From Pseudomonas marginalis (lineage in GTDB: Bacteria > Pseudomonadota > Gammaproteobacteria > Pseudomonadales > Pseudomonadaceae), in contig NZ_VTFG01000002.1 of NCBI RefSeq assembly GCF_008692035.1, positions 1,426,001 through 1,490,000 of the forward strand: a stretch of 64,000 bases of DNA, given 5' to 3'. Below, one piece after another: positions 1 through 9,012 of this stretch (its first letter is position 1; each line of letters starts with the position of its first letter). The notes beneath the pieces were generated by a model. That model did not search any database and was not told the DNA's origin. It was given only the letters and a program-made list of their open reading frames with translations. Made by a program: the position numbers and the translations under genes.

Positions 1-2754
1 CTTCACTTCGGGAATGCTGCGGGCCGACACGCTCAACTCATCCACACCCAGGCCGACCAGCACCGGCACCGCCAGCGGGTCCGCCGCCAGTTCGCCGCAC
101 ACCCCGACCCATTTGCCATGGGCATGGGCCGCACGCACGGTGATGTCGATCAGTTGCAGCACCGCCGGGTGCAGGCCATCGGCCTGGGCCGACAAGGTCG
201 GGTGGCCACGGTCGATGGCGAGGGTGTACTGGGTCAGGTCGTTCGTGCCGACACTGAAGAAGTCCACTTCCTTGGCCAGCACCGGCGCCAACAGCGCGGC
301 GGACGGGATTTCGATCATGATCCCCAGTTGCAGGTCGGCCACCGGGATTTCCAGGCGCAGGCGTTCGGTCATGTCGCGGGCCGCACGCCATTCATCCACG
401 CTGCCGACCATGGGGAACATGATGCGCAACGGGCGGTTATCCGCCGAGCGCAGCAGTGCGCGTAATTGCGCTTCCATGATCTGCGGGCGTTGCAGGGTCA
501 GGCGAATACCGCGTACGCCGAGGAAGGGGTTTTCTTCCTCGGCAATCGGCCAATACGGCAGCGGTTTGTCGCCGCCCACATCGAGGGTGCGCACCACCAG
601 CGGGCGGCCACCGAGGCCGTCGAGCACACGGCGGTACTCGGCTTCCTGGGTGGCTTCGTCCGGGGCTTGGGGGTGGGCCATGAAAATCAGTTCGGTGCGC
701 AGCAAACCAATGCCTTCGGCGCCCTGCTCCACGGCGCTGGCCACACCGGCGCTTTCGCCGATATTGGCGAACACCTCCACGGCGTGACCATCGCGGGTCA
801 GCGCCGGCTCGTGGCGCTGGGCCGAGGCGGCCTGCAAGCGTTGCTCACGGGTATCGCGCTCGACGGTGGCACGTTGCAGGGTGGCTGCATCGGGGTCTAC
901 ATGCAGGCGACCGCGCTGGCCATCCAGCAACAACGGCGTGCCGGCGGCCAGCAGCAATACCGCCGGGCCGGCACCGACCAACGCGGGAATACCGAGGGCC
1001 CGCGCGACAATGGCGCTGTGGGCGGTTGCGCCGCCACGGGCGGTGAGGATGCCGGCGACACGGGCCGGGTCCAGGCGTGCGACGTCGGAAGGGCCGACTT
1101 CGTCCATTACCAGGATGTAGGGTTCGCTCGGCTCCTGGGCGGTTTCAACGCCGCACAATTGCGCCAGCACCCGGCGACCGATGTCGCGCAGGTCGGCGGC
1201 GCGCTCGGCAAGCAACGCGTCCTGCAACGATTCCTGCTGCCTGGCGGCGGCTTCGATCACGCTCATCCACGCCGCTTGTGCGCTTTCACCTTGCTTGAGA
1301 CGGGTGTCGACTTCGTCGGTGAGTTCCGGGTCGTCGAGCATTTCCTGGTGGGTGATGAAAATCTCGCGGATGGCTTTGGCCTGGCTGCGTTCGATCAGGC
1401 CCTGGATATCCCGGCGCACATCGGCCAGGGCATCCTGCAGGCGCTGGCGCTCAATGGCCGAGGACTCACCGCGCAAGGGGTAATCGAACACCTGTTGAAT
1501 CTGGATATGTGCAGGACCAATGGCAATGCCCGGCGCCGCAGCGATGGCCTGGAGCTGGCTGCCGGCCTGTGGCGCGCTGATCACTGGCGCAATATCAAGG
1601 GCTTCAGGCTGTGCGCTCACGGTCGGCAGTGGCTCGACCTCTTCGCCCAGGCCCTCTTCGACAGCGGCCAGCAGCGCGGGCAACGCATCGCTGGCAATCG
1701 TCGGTTCAGCAACAAATTCCAGCACCTGGCCACGCCGGGCGCCAAGGCTCAGCAGCTTGCTCAGGCTCTTCACCGACACGGCGCCTACCGGGCCGTCAAC
1801 GATGCGCACGCGGATGTCGCCTTCAAAACTTTTGGCCAATTGCGCGAGGATCTTCGCCGGCCGTGCGTGCAGGCCGTGGGCGTTAGCCAGGGTGATGCGG
1901 GCGCTGGGCCAGTCAGCTGGCAGCTCGCCGCCGAGTACTTCGAGCACCGCGCGACTGCTGGTGGCGCGGCCCAATTCCTGGCCACGGCCTTCGATCAACA
2001 AGGCGCACAAGCGTTCAAGCAAGGCCTGATGGGCTTCACCCAGGCTGGCCAGGCAGAACAGACCGTTTAGGGGCTGGCCGAGATAGCGCATGGGCTTGTC
2101 GGGCGTAACAAACGCCAGGCCCGGGCGCTTGACCGTCTGCTCGCTGTGCAGCCACCACAGGCCATCACCCAGGGGCAGCGCATCGACCTGCTGCAGCACT
2201 GCGGCAAACCCATTGCTGACGCAATCGGCCTGGCGCAGCAGGCGTGCGCCTCTCCAGACAAGCTCTTCGAAGTCATCGGCAGACACGCCCAGGCTGATCA
2301 TCTGCGCGTCCAGCGCCAGCTCCTGGGGTGCGCCCTGCAGCAGTTTCAGCAAGGCTTCAGCCGTGCCGGCGCGGCGCAACGCCTGGCCCAGGTCGGTTTC
2401 ACCGAGGGCGCGGGTGAGCAGTTGCAGCAGGCGCAGGTGTTCGTCGGATTTGGCGGCAATACCAATGGCCAGGTACACAATCTGCCCATCGCCCCAGTCC
2501 ACCCCTTCGGGGAACTGCAACAGGCGCACGCCGGTGGAAAACACCTGGTCGCGGGTTTCGGGGGTGCCATGGGGGATGGCAATACCTTGGCCAAGAAAGG
2601 TCGAGCCTTGGGCTTCACGGGCTTGCAAGCCGCTGAGATATCCCTCGGCGACCAGGCCATCGGCCACCAGTTTGTCAGCGAGCAGGTGCAGGGCAGCAGA
2701 TTTATCCACAGCCACCTGGCCCATGGAAATCTGCTCTACAGTGAGCTCAAGCAT
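1..2754 (-). CDS. fruB: Fructose-specific PTS multiphosphoryl transfer protein FruB (EIIA-HPr-EI), C-terminus beyond window
   Basis: This cytoplasmic fusion passes phosphate from phosphoenolpyruvate to the fructose permease FruA. An EIIA-Fru domain fills about residues 1-145, with the phospho-histidine His62 in IPHGT. An HPr domain follows, with His296 in HGLHARPA. Enzyme I occupies the rest, with His579 in GGATAHS and the late motif SARSIPEVK at the window edge. 918 codons are visible; I expect only a few tens of residues to be missing, judging by family length. The ATG at 2754 begins the EIIA domain correctly. The gene is divergent from cra, and the shared gap holds a Cra operator, so fructose-1-phosphate-dependent derepression is expected. 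Further fru genes would lie to the left, outside the window. Identification is firm. Confidence 0.97.
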   Translation of the reverse strand, partial: MLELTVEQISMGQVAVDKSAALHLLADKLVADGLVAEGYLSGLQAREAQGSTFLGQGIAIPHGTPETRDQVFSTGVRLLQFPEGVDWGDGQIVYLAIGIAAKSDEHLRLLQLLTRALGETDLGQALRRAGTAEALLKLLQGAPQELALDAQMISLGVSADDFEELVWRGARLLRQADCVSNGFAAVLQQVDALPLGDGLWWLHSEQTVKRPGLAFVTPDKPMRYLGQPLNGLFCLASLGEAHQALLERLCALLIEGRGQELGRATSSRAVLEVLGGELPADWPSARITLANAHGLHARPAKILAQLAKSFEGDIRVRIVDGPVGAVSVKSLSKLLSLGARRGQVLEFVAEPTIASDALPALLAAVEEGLGEEVEPLPTVSAQPEALDIAPVISAPQAGSQLQAIAAAPGIAIGPAHIQIQQVFDYPLRGESSAIERQRLQDALADVRRDIQGLIERSQAKAIREIFITHQEMLDDPELTDEVDTRLKQGESAQAAWMSVIEAAARQQESLQDALLAERAADLRDIGRRVLAQLCGVETAQEPSEPYILVMDEVGPSDVARLDPARVAGILTARGGATAHSAIVARALGIPALVGAGPAVLLLAAGTPLLLDGQRGRLHVDPDAATLQRATVERDTREQRLQAASAQRHEPALTRDGHAVEVFANIGESAGVASAVEQGAEGIGLLRTELIFMAHPQAPDEATQEAEYRRVLDGLGGRPLVVRTLDVGGDKPLPYWPIAEEENPFLGVRGIRLTLQRPQIMEAQLRALLRSADNRPLRIMFPMVGSVDEWRAARDMTERLRLEIPVADLQLGIMIEIPSAALLAPVLAKEVDFFSVGTNDLTQYTLAIDRGHPTLSAQADGLHPAVLQLIDITVRAAHAHGKWVGVCGELAADPLAVPVLVGLGVDELSVSARSIPEVK

Positions 2755-2891
2755 GCCGTTCTCCTAGTTAGTGCGATGGACGCACTAGGTATTGTTTTGA
2801 ATAAAACAGTGTAATGGTGTTCCGGGACAGCTGACCGAGTAGTCAATTGGCAGTAGGCACTCAGTGGCTAACGTCGTAAAAATACGCTGGC

Positions 2892-2903
2892 TGAAACGTT
2901 TAA
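2892..2903 (-). promoter_or_regulatory. Cra (FruR) operator
   Basis: Read on the minus strand, the 12 bases are TTAAACGTTTCA. From memory this is the operator described for Cra upstream of fruB in Pseudomonas putida. It sits 138 bases before the fruB start and 146 bases before the cra start, so a single site could control both. It is nearly palindromic around ACGT, as expected for a LacI-family dimer. Confidence 0.85.
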
Positions 2904-3048
2904 TCTAGAATTTATGGCAGGTTACGCGTTAATTGCGCATCCTTGAAGGACCACTCGGCACTTGAGCTGAGACATTAGTCGTGTGCAGGAATCGGTTACG
3001 ATTGGACAAAATGTCGGGGCGAGCTCCAAAAAACAAGGAAATCCCGGT

Positions 3049-4044
3049 TTGAAACTCAGTGATATCGCACGTCTGGCCGGTGTGTCCGTGACCACCGCCA
3101 GCTATGTCATCAATGGCAAAGCCGCACAGCAACGCATCAGCAGCGCGACCGTCGAGCGCGTGCGTGCCGTGGTTGAAGCCCATGGCTTTACGCCCAACCC
3201 CCAGGCCGCCGGGCTGCGCAGCCGGCATACCCGTACCCTGGGGTTCATCCTCCCGGATCTGGAAAACCCCAGTTACGCACGTATCGCCAAGCTGCTGGAG
3301 CAAGGTGCACGGGCCCGCGGCTATCAGTTGCTGATCGCCAGCTCAGACGATGAAGCCGACAGCGAGCGCCAACTGCTGCAACTGTTCCGCGCCCGCCGTT
3401 GCGACGCGCTGTTCGTCGCCAGCTGCCTGCCGGCCAGCGATGACAGTTACCGCGAGCTGCAAGCCAAGGGTTTGCCGGTGATTGCCATCGACCGAGTGAT
3501 GGGGGCGGACCACTTCTGCTCGGTGGTCAGCGACGACCGCCAGGCCTGCCAGCAATTGACCAGCAGCTTGCTGCAACCGCTGCCCAAGCAGATCGTGCTG
3601 ATTGGCGCGCGGCCCGAGCTGAGCATCAGCCAGGAGCGTGCGGCCGGTTTCCGTGAAGCGCTCGGCGGTTTCACCGGCGAGGTCATCGTCGAACACGGCG
3701 AAGCCTTCAGCCGCGACTGTGGCCGACAGCTGATGGAGCAACTTCTGCATCAACTGGGGCACTTGCCTGACGCCTTGGTGACCACGTCCTACGTGCTGCT
3801 GCAAGGCGTGTTCGACGCACTGCATGACTTCCCGCTCAAGTCACGCCCGCTGCGCCTGGGCACGTTTGGTGACACCCAGTTGCTGGACTTCCTGCCGCTG
3901 CCGGTCAACGCCATGGCCCAGCAACATCAGCTGATTGCCGACACCGCCCTGCGCCTGGCCCTGGCCGCCATTGAAGAAGAACAATACCAACCGGGCGTGC
4001 ACGCCATCGGCCGGACCTTCAAGCAGCGTATCCACGAGGCCTGA
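3049..4044 (+). CDS. cra: Catabolite repressor/activator Cra (FruR), LacI family
   Basis: Transcription regulator of fructose uptake, released from DNA by fructose-1-phosphate. The N-terminal LacI-type helix-turn-helix reads DIARLAGVSVTTASYVINGK, followed by the hinge and a periplasmic-binding-protein-like effector domain (LGFILPDLENPSYARI onward). I chose the TTG at 3049: it gives 331 residues beginning LKLSDIARLAG, the usual start of this family, and AAGGA lies 8-10 bases upstream. A GTG at 2983 in the same frame would add 22 residues with no family resemblance. The gene is divergent from fruB, and the downstream tatD-like gene starts two bases after its stop. Confidence 0.93.
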   Translation: MKLSDIARLAGVSVTTASYVINGKAAQQRISSATVERVRAVVEAHGFTPNPQAAGLRSRHTRTLGFILPDLENPSYARIAKLLEQGARARGYQLLIASSDDEADSERQLLQLFRARRCDALFVASCLPASDDSYRELQAKGLPVIAIDRVMGADHFCSVVSDDRQACQQLTSSLLQPLPKQIVLIGARPELSISQERAAGFREALGGFTGEVIVEHGEAFSRDCGRQLMEQLLHQLGHLPDALVTTSYVLLQGVFDALHDFPLKSRPLRLGTFGDTQLLDFLPLPVNAMAQQHQLIADTALRLALAAIEEEQYQPGVHAIGRTFKQRIHEA

Positions 4045-4046
4045 GC

Positions 4047-4823
4047 GTGGAGCTGATCGACACCCACACCCACCTGGACTTCCCGGACTTCGACAGCGAT
4101 CGCCGGGAAGTCCTCGCCCACAGCCGTGAGTTGGGCGTGCGGCGCATGGTGGTGCTGGGGGTGTATCAGCAGAACTGGCAGCGGCTGTGGGATCTGGTGC
4201 AGGCGGATGCCGGTTTGTTCGCGGCCTTTGGCCTGCATCCGGTGTACCTCGATGAGCACAAGCCCGCCGACCTGACGGAGTTGGGCGACTGGTTGACCCG
4301 CCTGCACGGCCATCGACAGCTCTGCGCGGTAGGTGAGATCGGCCTGGATTACTTTGTTGAACAGCTGGATCGCGAGGGCCAGCAAGACCTGTTCGAAGCC
4401 CAGCTCAAACTGGCGGTGGACTTCCAGCTGCCGGCGCTGCTCCACGTACGCCGCAGCCACGCGGCCGTGATCGCCACGCTCAAGCGCATCCGCCTGCCAC
4501 GGGGCGGCATCATCCACGCGTTTGCCGGCAGCCGGGAAGAAGCCCATGAATACATCAAGCTCGGGTTCAAGCTCGGCCTGGGCGGCGCAGCCACATGGCC
4601 CCAGGCCCTGCGCATGCATAAGGTGCTGGCACAGCTGCCGCTGAACGCGGTCGTACTGGAAACCGACGCCCCCGACATGGCGCCGGCCATGTACCCGGGC
4701 CAGCGCAACAGCCCGCAGCACCTGCCGGCGATCTGCACCGCCCTGGCCGAGCGTATGGGCACCAGCCCCCTAGCGCTGGCCGAGGCGAGCACACGCAATG
4801 CGTGCGAGCTGTTCAATTGGTAA
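4047..4823 (+). CDS. tatD: TatD family metal-dependent hydrolase
   Basis: A TIM-barrel metal-dependent nuclease of the TatD/YcfH/YjjV family, 258 residues. Metal-binding signatures are visible: HTHLD at residues 7-11, GEIGLDY in the middle, HVRRSH, a late IIHAFAGS, and ETDAPDM near the C-terminus. Family members are 3'-5' exo/endonucleases with broad nucleic acid substrates. The GTG start is two bases after the cra stop, so the two are probably co-transcribed. The 3' end overlaps the convergent gene at 4770 by 54 bases. Which TatD paralogue this is (the one next to fruR is usually YjjV-like) cannot be settled from sequence alone. Confidence 0.9.
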   Translation: MELIDTHTHLDFPDFDSDRREVLAHSRELGVRRMVVLGVYQQNWQRLWDLVQADAGLFAAFGLHPVYLDEHKPADLTELGDWLTRLHGHRQLCAVGEIGLDYFVEQLDREGQQDLFEAQLKLAVDFQLPALLHVRRSHAAVIATLKRIRLPRGGIIHAFAGSREEAHEYIKLGFKLGLGGAATWPQALRMHKVLAQLPLNAVVLETDAPDMAPAMYPGQRNSPQHLPAICTALAERMGTSPLALAEASTRNACELFNW

Positions 4824-5201
4824 TACCGGGGTCACCGCTTGCAGGTTCAAGGTCATTCGCTGCCGATGACGGACATAGCGCAGCACCAGGAAGTGCACCA
4901 GCAGCACCATCAATGACACGTTGAGCTGCCCGACCACACTGATCAGGCCAATCCACTCCGTCACCAGCGCCACTATCAGCACCACGCACGTCAGCACGGC
5001 CATGCTCGGGCATACCAGCGCCCAATGGTCCAGCGCCTTGAAATGTCGCAACTGCCGGGGGCAGTTCAGCTCCAGGACGCGCTGGCAATACGGGCAATCA
5101 AAGGGTTCTTCAATGGCGATGGCGTTCAACTGCCAAGGCTTGAGTTCAAACGTGATGTCGCAATGGGCGCAGTGCCCCTTGACGCCGACTGCAGTGGTCA
5201 T
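4770..5201 (-). CDS. Hypothetical zinc-ribbon membrane protein
   Basis: 143-residue protein of unknown function. The N-terminus carries two CxxC pairs, CAHC and CPYC, about 30 residues apart, which looks like a small zinc ribbon. Two hydrophobic stretches in the second half (around LTCVVLIVALV and LMVLLVHFLVL) suggest an inner-membrane anchor. The ATG at 5201 is preferred because GGGAGG lies seven bases upstream; the ATG at 5207 is too close to that ribosome site. Its last 54 bases overlap the end of the convergent tatD gene. I do not recognise a named family. Confidence 0.75.
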   Translation of the reverse strand: MTTAVGVKGHCAHCDITFELKPWQLNAIAIEEPFDCPYCQRVLELNCPRQLRHFKALDHWALVCPSMAVLTCVVLIVALVTEWIGLISVVGQLNVSLMVLLVHFLVLRYVRHRQRMTLNLQAVTPVLPIEQLARIACARLGQR

Positions 5202-5327
5202 TGTCATGCCTCCCTTGGACCTTGATTGAGTGACACAAATCTTCACTCATTCACCCGCGCAAAAAAGGCACTCCAGGAAATCAGGACAGGCACTACACCA
5301 ACCAAAGACCAATCCTACGCCACCGCC

Positions 5328-7358
5328 TTACACACGAAAGGCCCCGATCAGTTGCTTCAACTCGATCACCTGTATCGACAGCTGCCGGCTCGCCGCTTCA
5401 GTCTGATGCGCGCCTTGGGCTGCATGCTCGCCGGCACGATTGATTTCGACGATATTCTGGTCGATGTCATGGGCGACGGCGGTCTGCTGCTCCACCGCTG
5501 CGGCGATCTGCTGATTCTGATCGACGATCATGCCCACGGCACCGAGGATATTTTCCAGGGCTTGCTGGACCTTGTCCGACTGTTCCACGGTGCCGCTGGC
5601 CATTTCATGGCTGGTGCCCATGGCCTTCACGGCCGCTGCCACACCGCTGTGCAGGCGGCTGATCATTTGCTCGATTTCTTCGGTGGAATGCTGGGTACGC
5701 CGGGCCAGGGTTCGCACCTCGTCGGCCACCACGGCAAAGCCGCGTCCCTGCTCACCGGCCCGTGCGGCCTCGATGGCCGCATTGAGTGCCAGCAGGTTGG
5801 TTTGCTCGGCGATGCTCTTGATCACCTCCAGGACGCTGCTGATGGACTGGCTGTCGGTGGCCAACTGGTTGATCACCCTAACCGACTGGTCGATCTCCGA
5901 GGCCAGCCGCGCAATGCTGCCCTGCTGGGATTGCACCAGGCCGCGGCCATTGACGGTTTCATCGTTGACGCTGTGGGCACTGCTGACCGCCGCCGCGGCA
6001 CTGCGCGCCACTTCCTGGGCGGTGGAAGACATTTGGTTCATGGCCGTCGCCACCTGCTCAATCTGCATGCGCTGGCCAGAGACCGCCTGATTGCTCCGGG
6101 CCGAGACCGTTTCCACTTGGCCGGCCTGCAACTCGACCTGGCTGACGGTATGCCCGACGCGCTCGATCAAATCATGGATTTTCGCCACGGTGCCGTTGAA
6201 CACTTGGCCCAGGTCGCCCAACTCATCGCGGCTTTGGGCAACAAAGGTAACGGTCATGTCGCCGGCGGCCACCTTGTCCATCATCGCCCCCAGGCGCCGT
6301 AACGTGGTGCGCGTAGACGCGTAGAACCCTGCATACAGGTAGAAGATCAGCAAAAACACCGCCGTCAGCGCCGAGACCAGCACCACCATGTGCGTACGGT
6401 TCTGCGCCAGGCGCTGCTCCAGCTGCTGCCCGAGGAACGTCAGGGTGGCGTCATCGAGCTGATAGGTGTGCTCCATCAATTGGCTGACGCTGTCATAGAA
6501 ACCCTGCCACGGCGCGTCAAGGGTTTCGGCCATCACCACCTGCTCTTCAAACAATTCACTGCCGTGCTTGAGGCTGGCATTGCTGGCCTTCGCCAGGCTG
6601 TCGAGCGCCGCGTGCGCGGCGTTGCTGGAGCCCAGGACGTCCTGCAATTTCAAGGCGTATTCGGCCTGGAGCTTTTCCAACTGTTGCAGCAGTTCGTCGA
6701 AGCGGGTACTGGAAGATGAGTTGAGAAAACCCTGGCCCAGGGAGTAGGCCCCCATCGCCCGGCCTTCTCCCAGGGTCTGGGTGACCTGCGGGGTGACACT
6801 GGTGATCAGCTCGCTGAGCTGGCGCAAGTCACTCTGGGGGTCGCGGCTCAAGCCGGACTGGCTGGCAATGATCTGGCTGAGCATCTGGGCCTTGTTGAGC
6901 AACTTGCCGATCAACGCACTTTTGCTCTGCAGCGAGCTTTCCTGTTGCTGGGCCTGGAAGGCGGTGATCAGTTCGTCACGCTTACCTTCAAAGGCGGCGA
7001 TTTGCTCAGGTTCGGCAGCCATCGGGGTGAGGCCTTGCAGACGGGCGAGCACGCTCTGCTCCAGGGCGCTGATCTTGCCCTCAAGGTCAGCGGCCTTGCC
7101 GGACTGGCCAAGTATTGCGTTGATCTGCACCTGGTTATTGAGGGTTTCCAGGTCACGGCGCAGGACCAGGCTGCTGCCGAGCAAATCCAGGCTTTGCAGC
7201 TCGACACGGGTGCCCTGGAATTCGCGCCAGGAATCGCGCACCAGGTAATAGTTGGTGGCCAGCATCGGCAGCAGGAACAGCACGCTGATCAGGCTGAACT
7301 TCATGCCGAAGCTAAGACGGTTCATCAGCGCGACGGCGGGATAGAGCAAGCTCTTCAC
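5328..7358 (-). CDS. Methyl-accepting chemotaxis protein
   Basis: Transmembrane chemoreceptor of 676 residues. TM1 spans about residues 19-40. A helical periplasmic ligand domain of about 280 residues follows, then TM2 at about 321-344, a HAMP domain (AAGDMTVTF), and the cytoplasmic signalling rod. The hairpin tip that contacts CheA/CheW is clear (IAEQTNLLALNAAIEAARAG, then GRGFAVVADEVR). The start is GTG, with GGGGAGG six bases upstream. It stands alone; no chemotaxis kinase or partner gene is adjacent, and the ligand cannot be predicted. The membrane-proximal sensor looks like a helical-bundle type rather than a Cache domain. Confidence 0.95.
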   Translation of the reverse strand: MKSLLYPAVALMNRLSFGMKFSLISVLFLLPMLATNYYLVRDSWREFQGTRVELQSLDLLGSSLVLRRDLETLNNQVQINAILGQSGKAADLEGKISALEQSVLARLQGLTPMAAEPEQIAAFEGKRDELITAFQAQQQESSLQSKSALIGKLLNKAQMLSQIIASQSGLSRDPQSDLRQLSELITSVTPQVTQTLGEGRAMGAYSLGQGFLNSSSSTRFDELLQQLEKLQAEYALKLQDVLGSSNAAHAALDSLAKASNASLKHGSELFEEQVVMAETLDAPWQGFYDSVSQLMEHTYQLDDATLTFLGQQLEQRLAQNRTHMVVLVSALTAVFLLIFYLYAGFYASTRTTLRRLGAMMDKVAAGDMTVTFVAQSRDELGDLGQVFNGTVAKIHDLIERVGHTVSQVELQAGQVETVSARSNQAVSGQRMQIEQVATAMNQMSSTAQEVARSAAAAVSSAHSVNDETVNGRGLVQSQQGSIARLASEIDQSVRVINQLATDSQSISSVLEVIKSIAEQTNLLALNAAIEAARAGEQGRGFAVVADEVRTLARRTQHSTEEIEQMISRLHSGVAAAVKAMGTSHEMASGTVEQSDKVQQALENILGAVGMIVDQNQQIAAAVEQQTAVAHDIDQNIVEINRAGEHAAQGAHQTEAASRQLSIQVIELKQLIGAFRV

Positions 7359-7554
7359 AGGTGACCTCCCCTTTGTTTTATTTTTATTCAGGCGCAGGGC
7401 GGCGGCAGAAAGCCACTATTTGGCGCTCTGTCTGTATAGCTCAATTTGAAAGGGAGTTTTGTAACGTAAAGTTAACGGACGAGGATTGCAGCGGGCTGCT
7501 GCGCAGCCCGGCGCGGGCGGTGCGACGATTCGACAAGCCCGCTCAGCAGAGGAG

Positions 7555-8391
7555 TCAGGGCAACACGGTCCAAATGGCGAAACCGGCATACCACAGCACC
7601 GCCGCACGCAGCAGCAGTTCCCACAGGCGATCCAGGCTGTTGATGCCATCGGCACCCACGGCCGGAGGCGGGATTTCAGCCGCGACCAGGCCAACTTTTT
7701 CCACCAGTTGCGCCGCGCTGATGTCCCAGCTCAACAACTCGTGAAGCATGACACGGCTGACCGCGACGAAGTTGCCCACCAGGGCAAAACTGGCCGCCAG
7801 CAGGCGCACCGGCAGCCAGTCGAACGCGTGACGCAATTGCCCGGCGCGCTCGGCCACCAGAGGGTTCTGGCTGTGCTCACTGGCGAGCGCCAGCAGTCGA
7901 TAGGCCAGCGCGGCGACCGGCCCCAACAGGAAGTACCAGAAAATCACGGCAAAGAAGCTCTGGTAGGCCTGCCACAACAGATGGCCCTGGACGCGCTCCA
8001 GCAGTTGCTCGCCGCTGTCGGCGCCCAGCTTCAGGTCGCGCTCGGCCACATGTTCGGCCGCCTGCAGGTCACCACGGCGCCAGGCATCGCGAAATGGCCC
8101 CAGCCCAGCCAATAGATCGCCACGGCCCAGGCTGTAGATCACCACCAGCAAGTGCACCGGCAGCGCCAACAAACCATAGGCCACCGGCTCCAGCACCAGC
8201 AACAACAACGCCAGCAACGCCACCGGCAGCAACACCAGCAGGAGCAGAATCAGCCACGGCTGCTTGCCCATGCGCGGGCTCGACTCCAACTTGGCCAATT
8301 CGCGCAACCAGCCGCCATCACGCTGCAACCGCTGGCGCAGGGCCGAGAACTTCTCGATCCACACGGCCAGCACCAACACCAGAAAACTCAT
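7555..8391 (-). CDS. ampE: AmpE, inner-membrane regulatory protein
   Basis: Polytopic membrane protein of 278 residues associated with AmpC beta-lactamase signalling and peptidoglycan recycling. The start MSFLVLVLAVWIEKF, two close hydrophobic stretches near residues 43-75, a soluble middle segment, and a C-terminal membrane segment match the AmpE family. The ATG at 8391 overlaps the ampD stop (ATGA), so the pair is translationally coupled, as elsewhere in Pseudomonas. The molecular role of AmpE remains poorly defined. Confidence 0.93.
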   Translation of the reverse strand: MSFLVLVLAVWIEKFSALRQRLQRDGGWLRELAKLESSPRMGKQPWLILLLLVLLPVALLALLLLVLEPVAYGLLALPVHLLVVIYSLGRGDLLAGLGPFRDAWRRGDLQAAEHVAERDLKLGADSGEQLLERVQGHLLWQAYQSFFAVIFWYFLLGPVAALAYRLLALASEHSQNPLVAERAGQLRHAFDWLPVRLLAASFALVGNFVAVSRVMLHELLSWDISAAQLVEKVGLVAAEIPPPAVGADGINSLDRLWELLLRAAVLWYAGFAIWTVLP

Positions 8392-8951
8392 CGTGCGTGT
8401 CCTCCATCCTGCAGGGCGCTGCGAAAGCGCACCCAATCAAAAGCGGGGCCGGGATCGGTCTTGCGCCCCGGAGCGATATCGCTATGGCCGCAGATACGCT
8501 GCGGCGTAATACCTGGATAGGCTGCCAGCAACTGCCGTGTCAGGTCGACCAGCGACACATACTGGGGGTTGGTGAACGGCAAATCATCCGTACCTTCAAG
8601 CTCTATGCCCAGGGAAAAGTCATTGCACGTCTCACGCCCTTCGAAACACGAGACCCCGGCATGCCAGGCCCGGTCTATGCAGGATACAAACTGCGTCACG
8701 GTGCCATCGCGCTCAATCAGAAAATGCGCAGACACCCGTAGGTCGGCAATCCCTTCAAAGTAGGGATGTTCCGTGACGTCCAGGCGATTCTGGAAAAACT
8801 CCTGCACTTTGCCGGTAGCGAACTGCGCGGGTGGCAGGCTGATGTTATGCACCACCAACAGTGAGATTTCGCCTGCCGGGCGCTCGTTGAAGTTGGGTGA
8901 AGGGCAATGGCGAATGCCCTGGCACCAGCCGCTGGCGGGGTCCAACTGCAT
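8388..8951 (-). CDS. ampD: 1,6-anhydro-N-acetylmuramyl-L-alanine amidase AmpD
   Basis: Cytosolic zinc amidase that removes the stem peptide from anhydro-muropeptides. Its loss leads to AmpC hyperproduction through AmpR. It is 187 residues long. Zinc ligands are recognisable: His35 in VVHN, then the histidine and aspartate of GHSDIAPGRKTDPG near residues 157-167. The substrate-pocket segment FEGRETCNDFSLGIELEG is present. The ATG at 8951 has AAGGA eight bases upstream. The short protein without a signal peptide fits AmpD rather than the periplasmic AmpDh2/AmpDh3 paralogues. It lies upstream of ampE in one operon. Confidence 0.95.
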   Translation of the reverse strand: MQLDPASGWCQGIRHCPSPNFNERPAGEISLLVVHNISLPPAQFATGKVQEFFQNRLDVTEHPYFEGIADLRVSAHFLIERDGTVTQFVSCIDRAWHAGVSCFEGRETCNDFSLGIELEGTDDLPFTNPQYVSLVDLTRQLLAAYPGITPQRICGHSDIAPGRKTDPGPAFDWVRFRSALQDGGHAR

Positions 8952-9012
8952 ACAGGATCCTTGAACGTGACTAAGTGTGACCAGTATGCCGCGTTCGACC
9001 CCGTGGTTGCGA

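Noticed and set aside
466..2070. 534-codon open frame on the plus strand
   Set aside because: It lies wholly inside fruB on the other strand and has the low-complexity Gln/Ala/Arg/Gly composition of antisense frames in GC-rich DNA; no family features.
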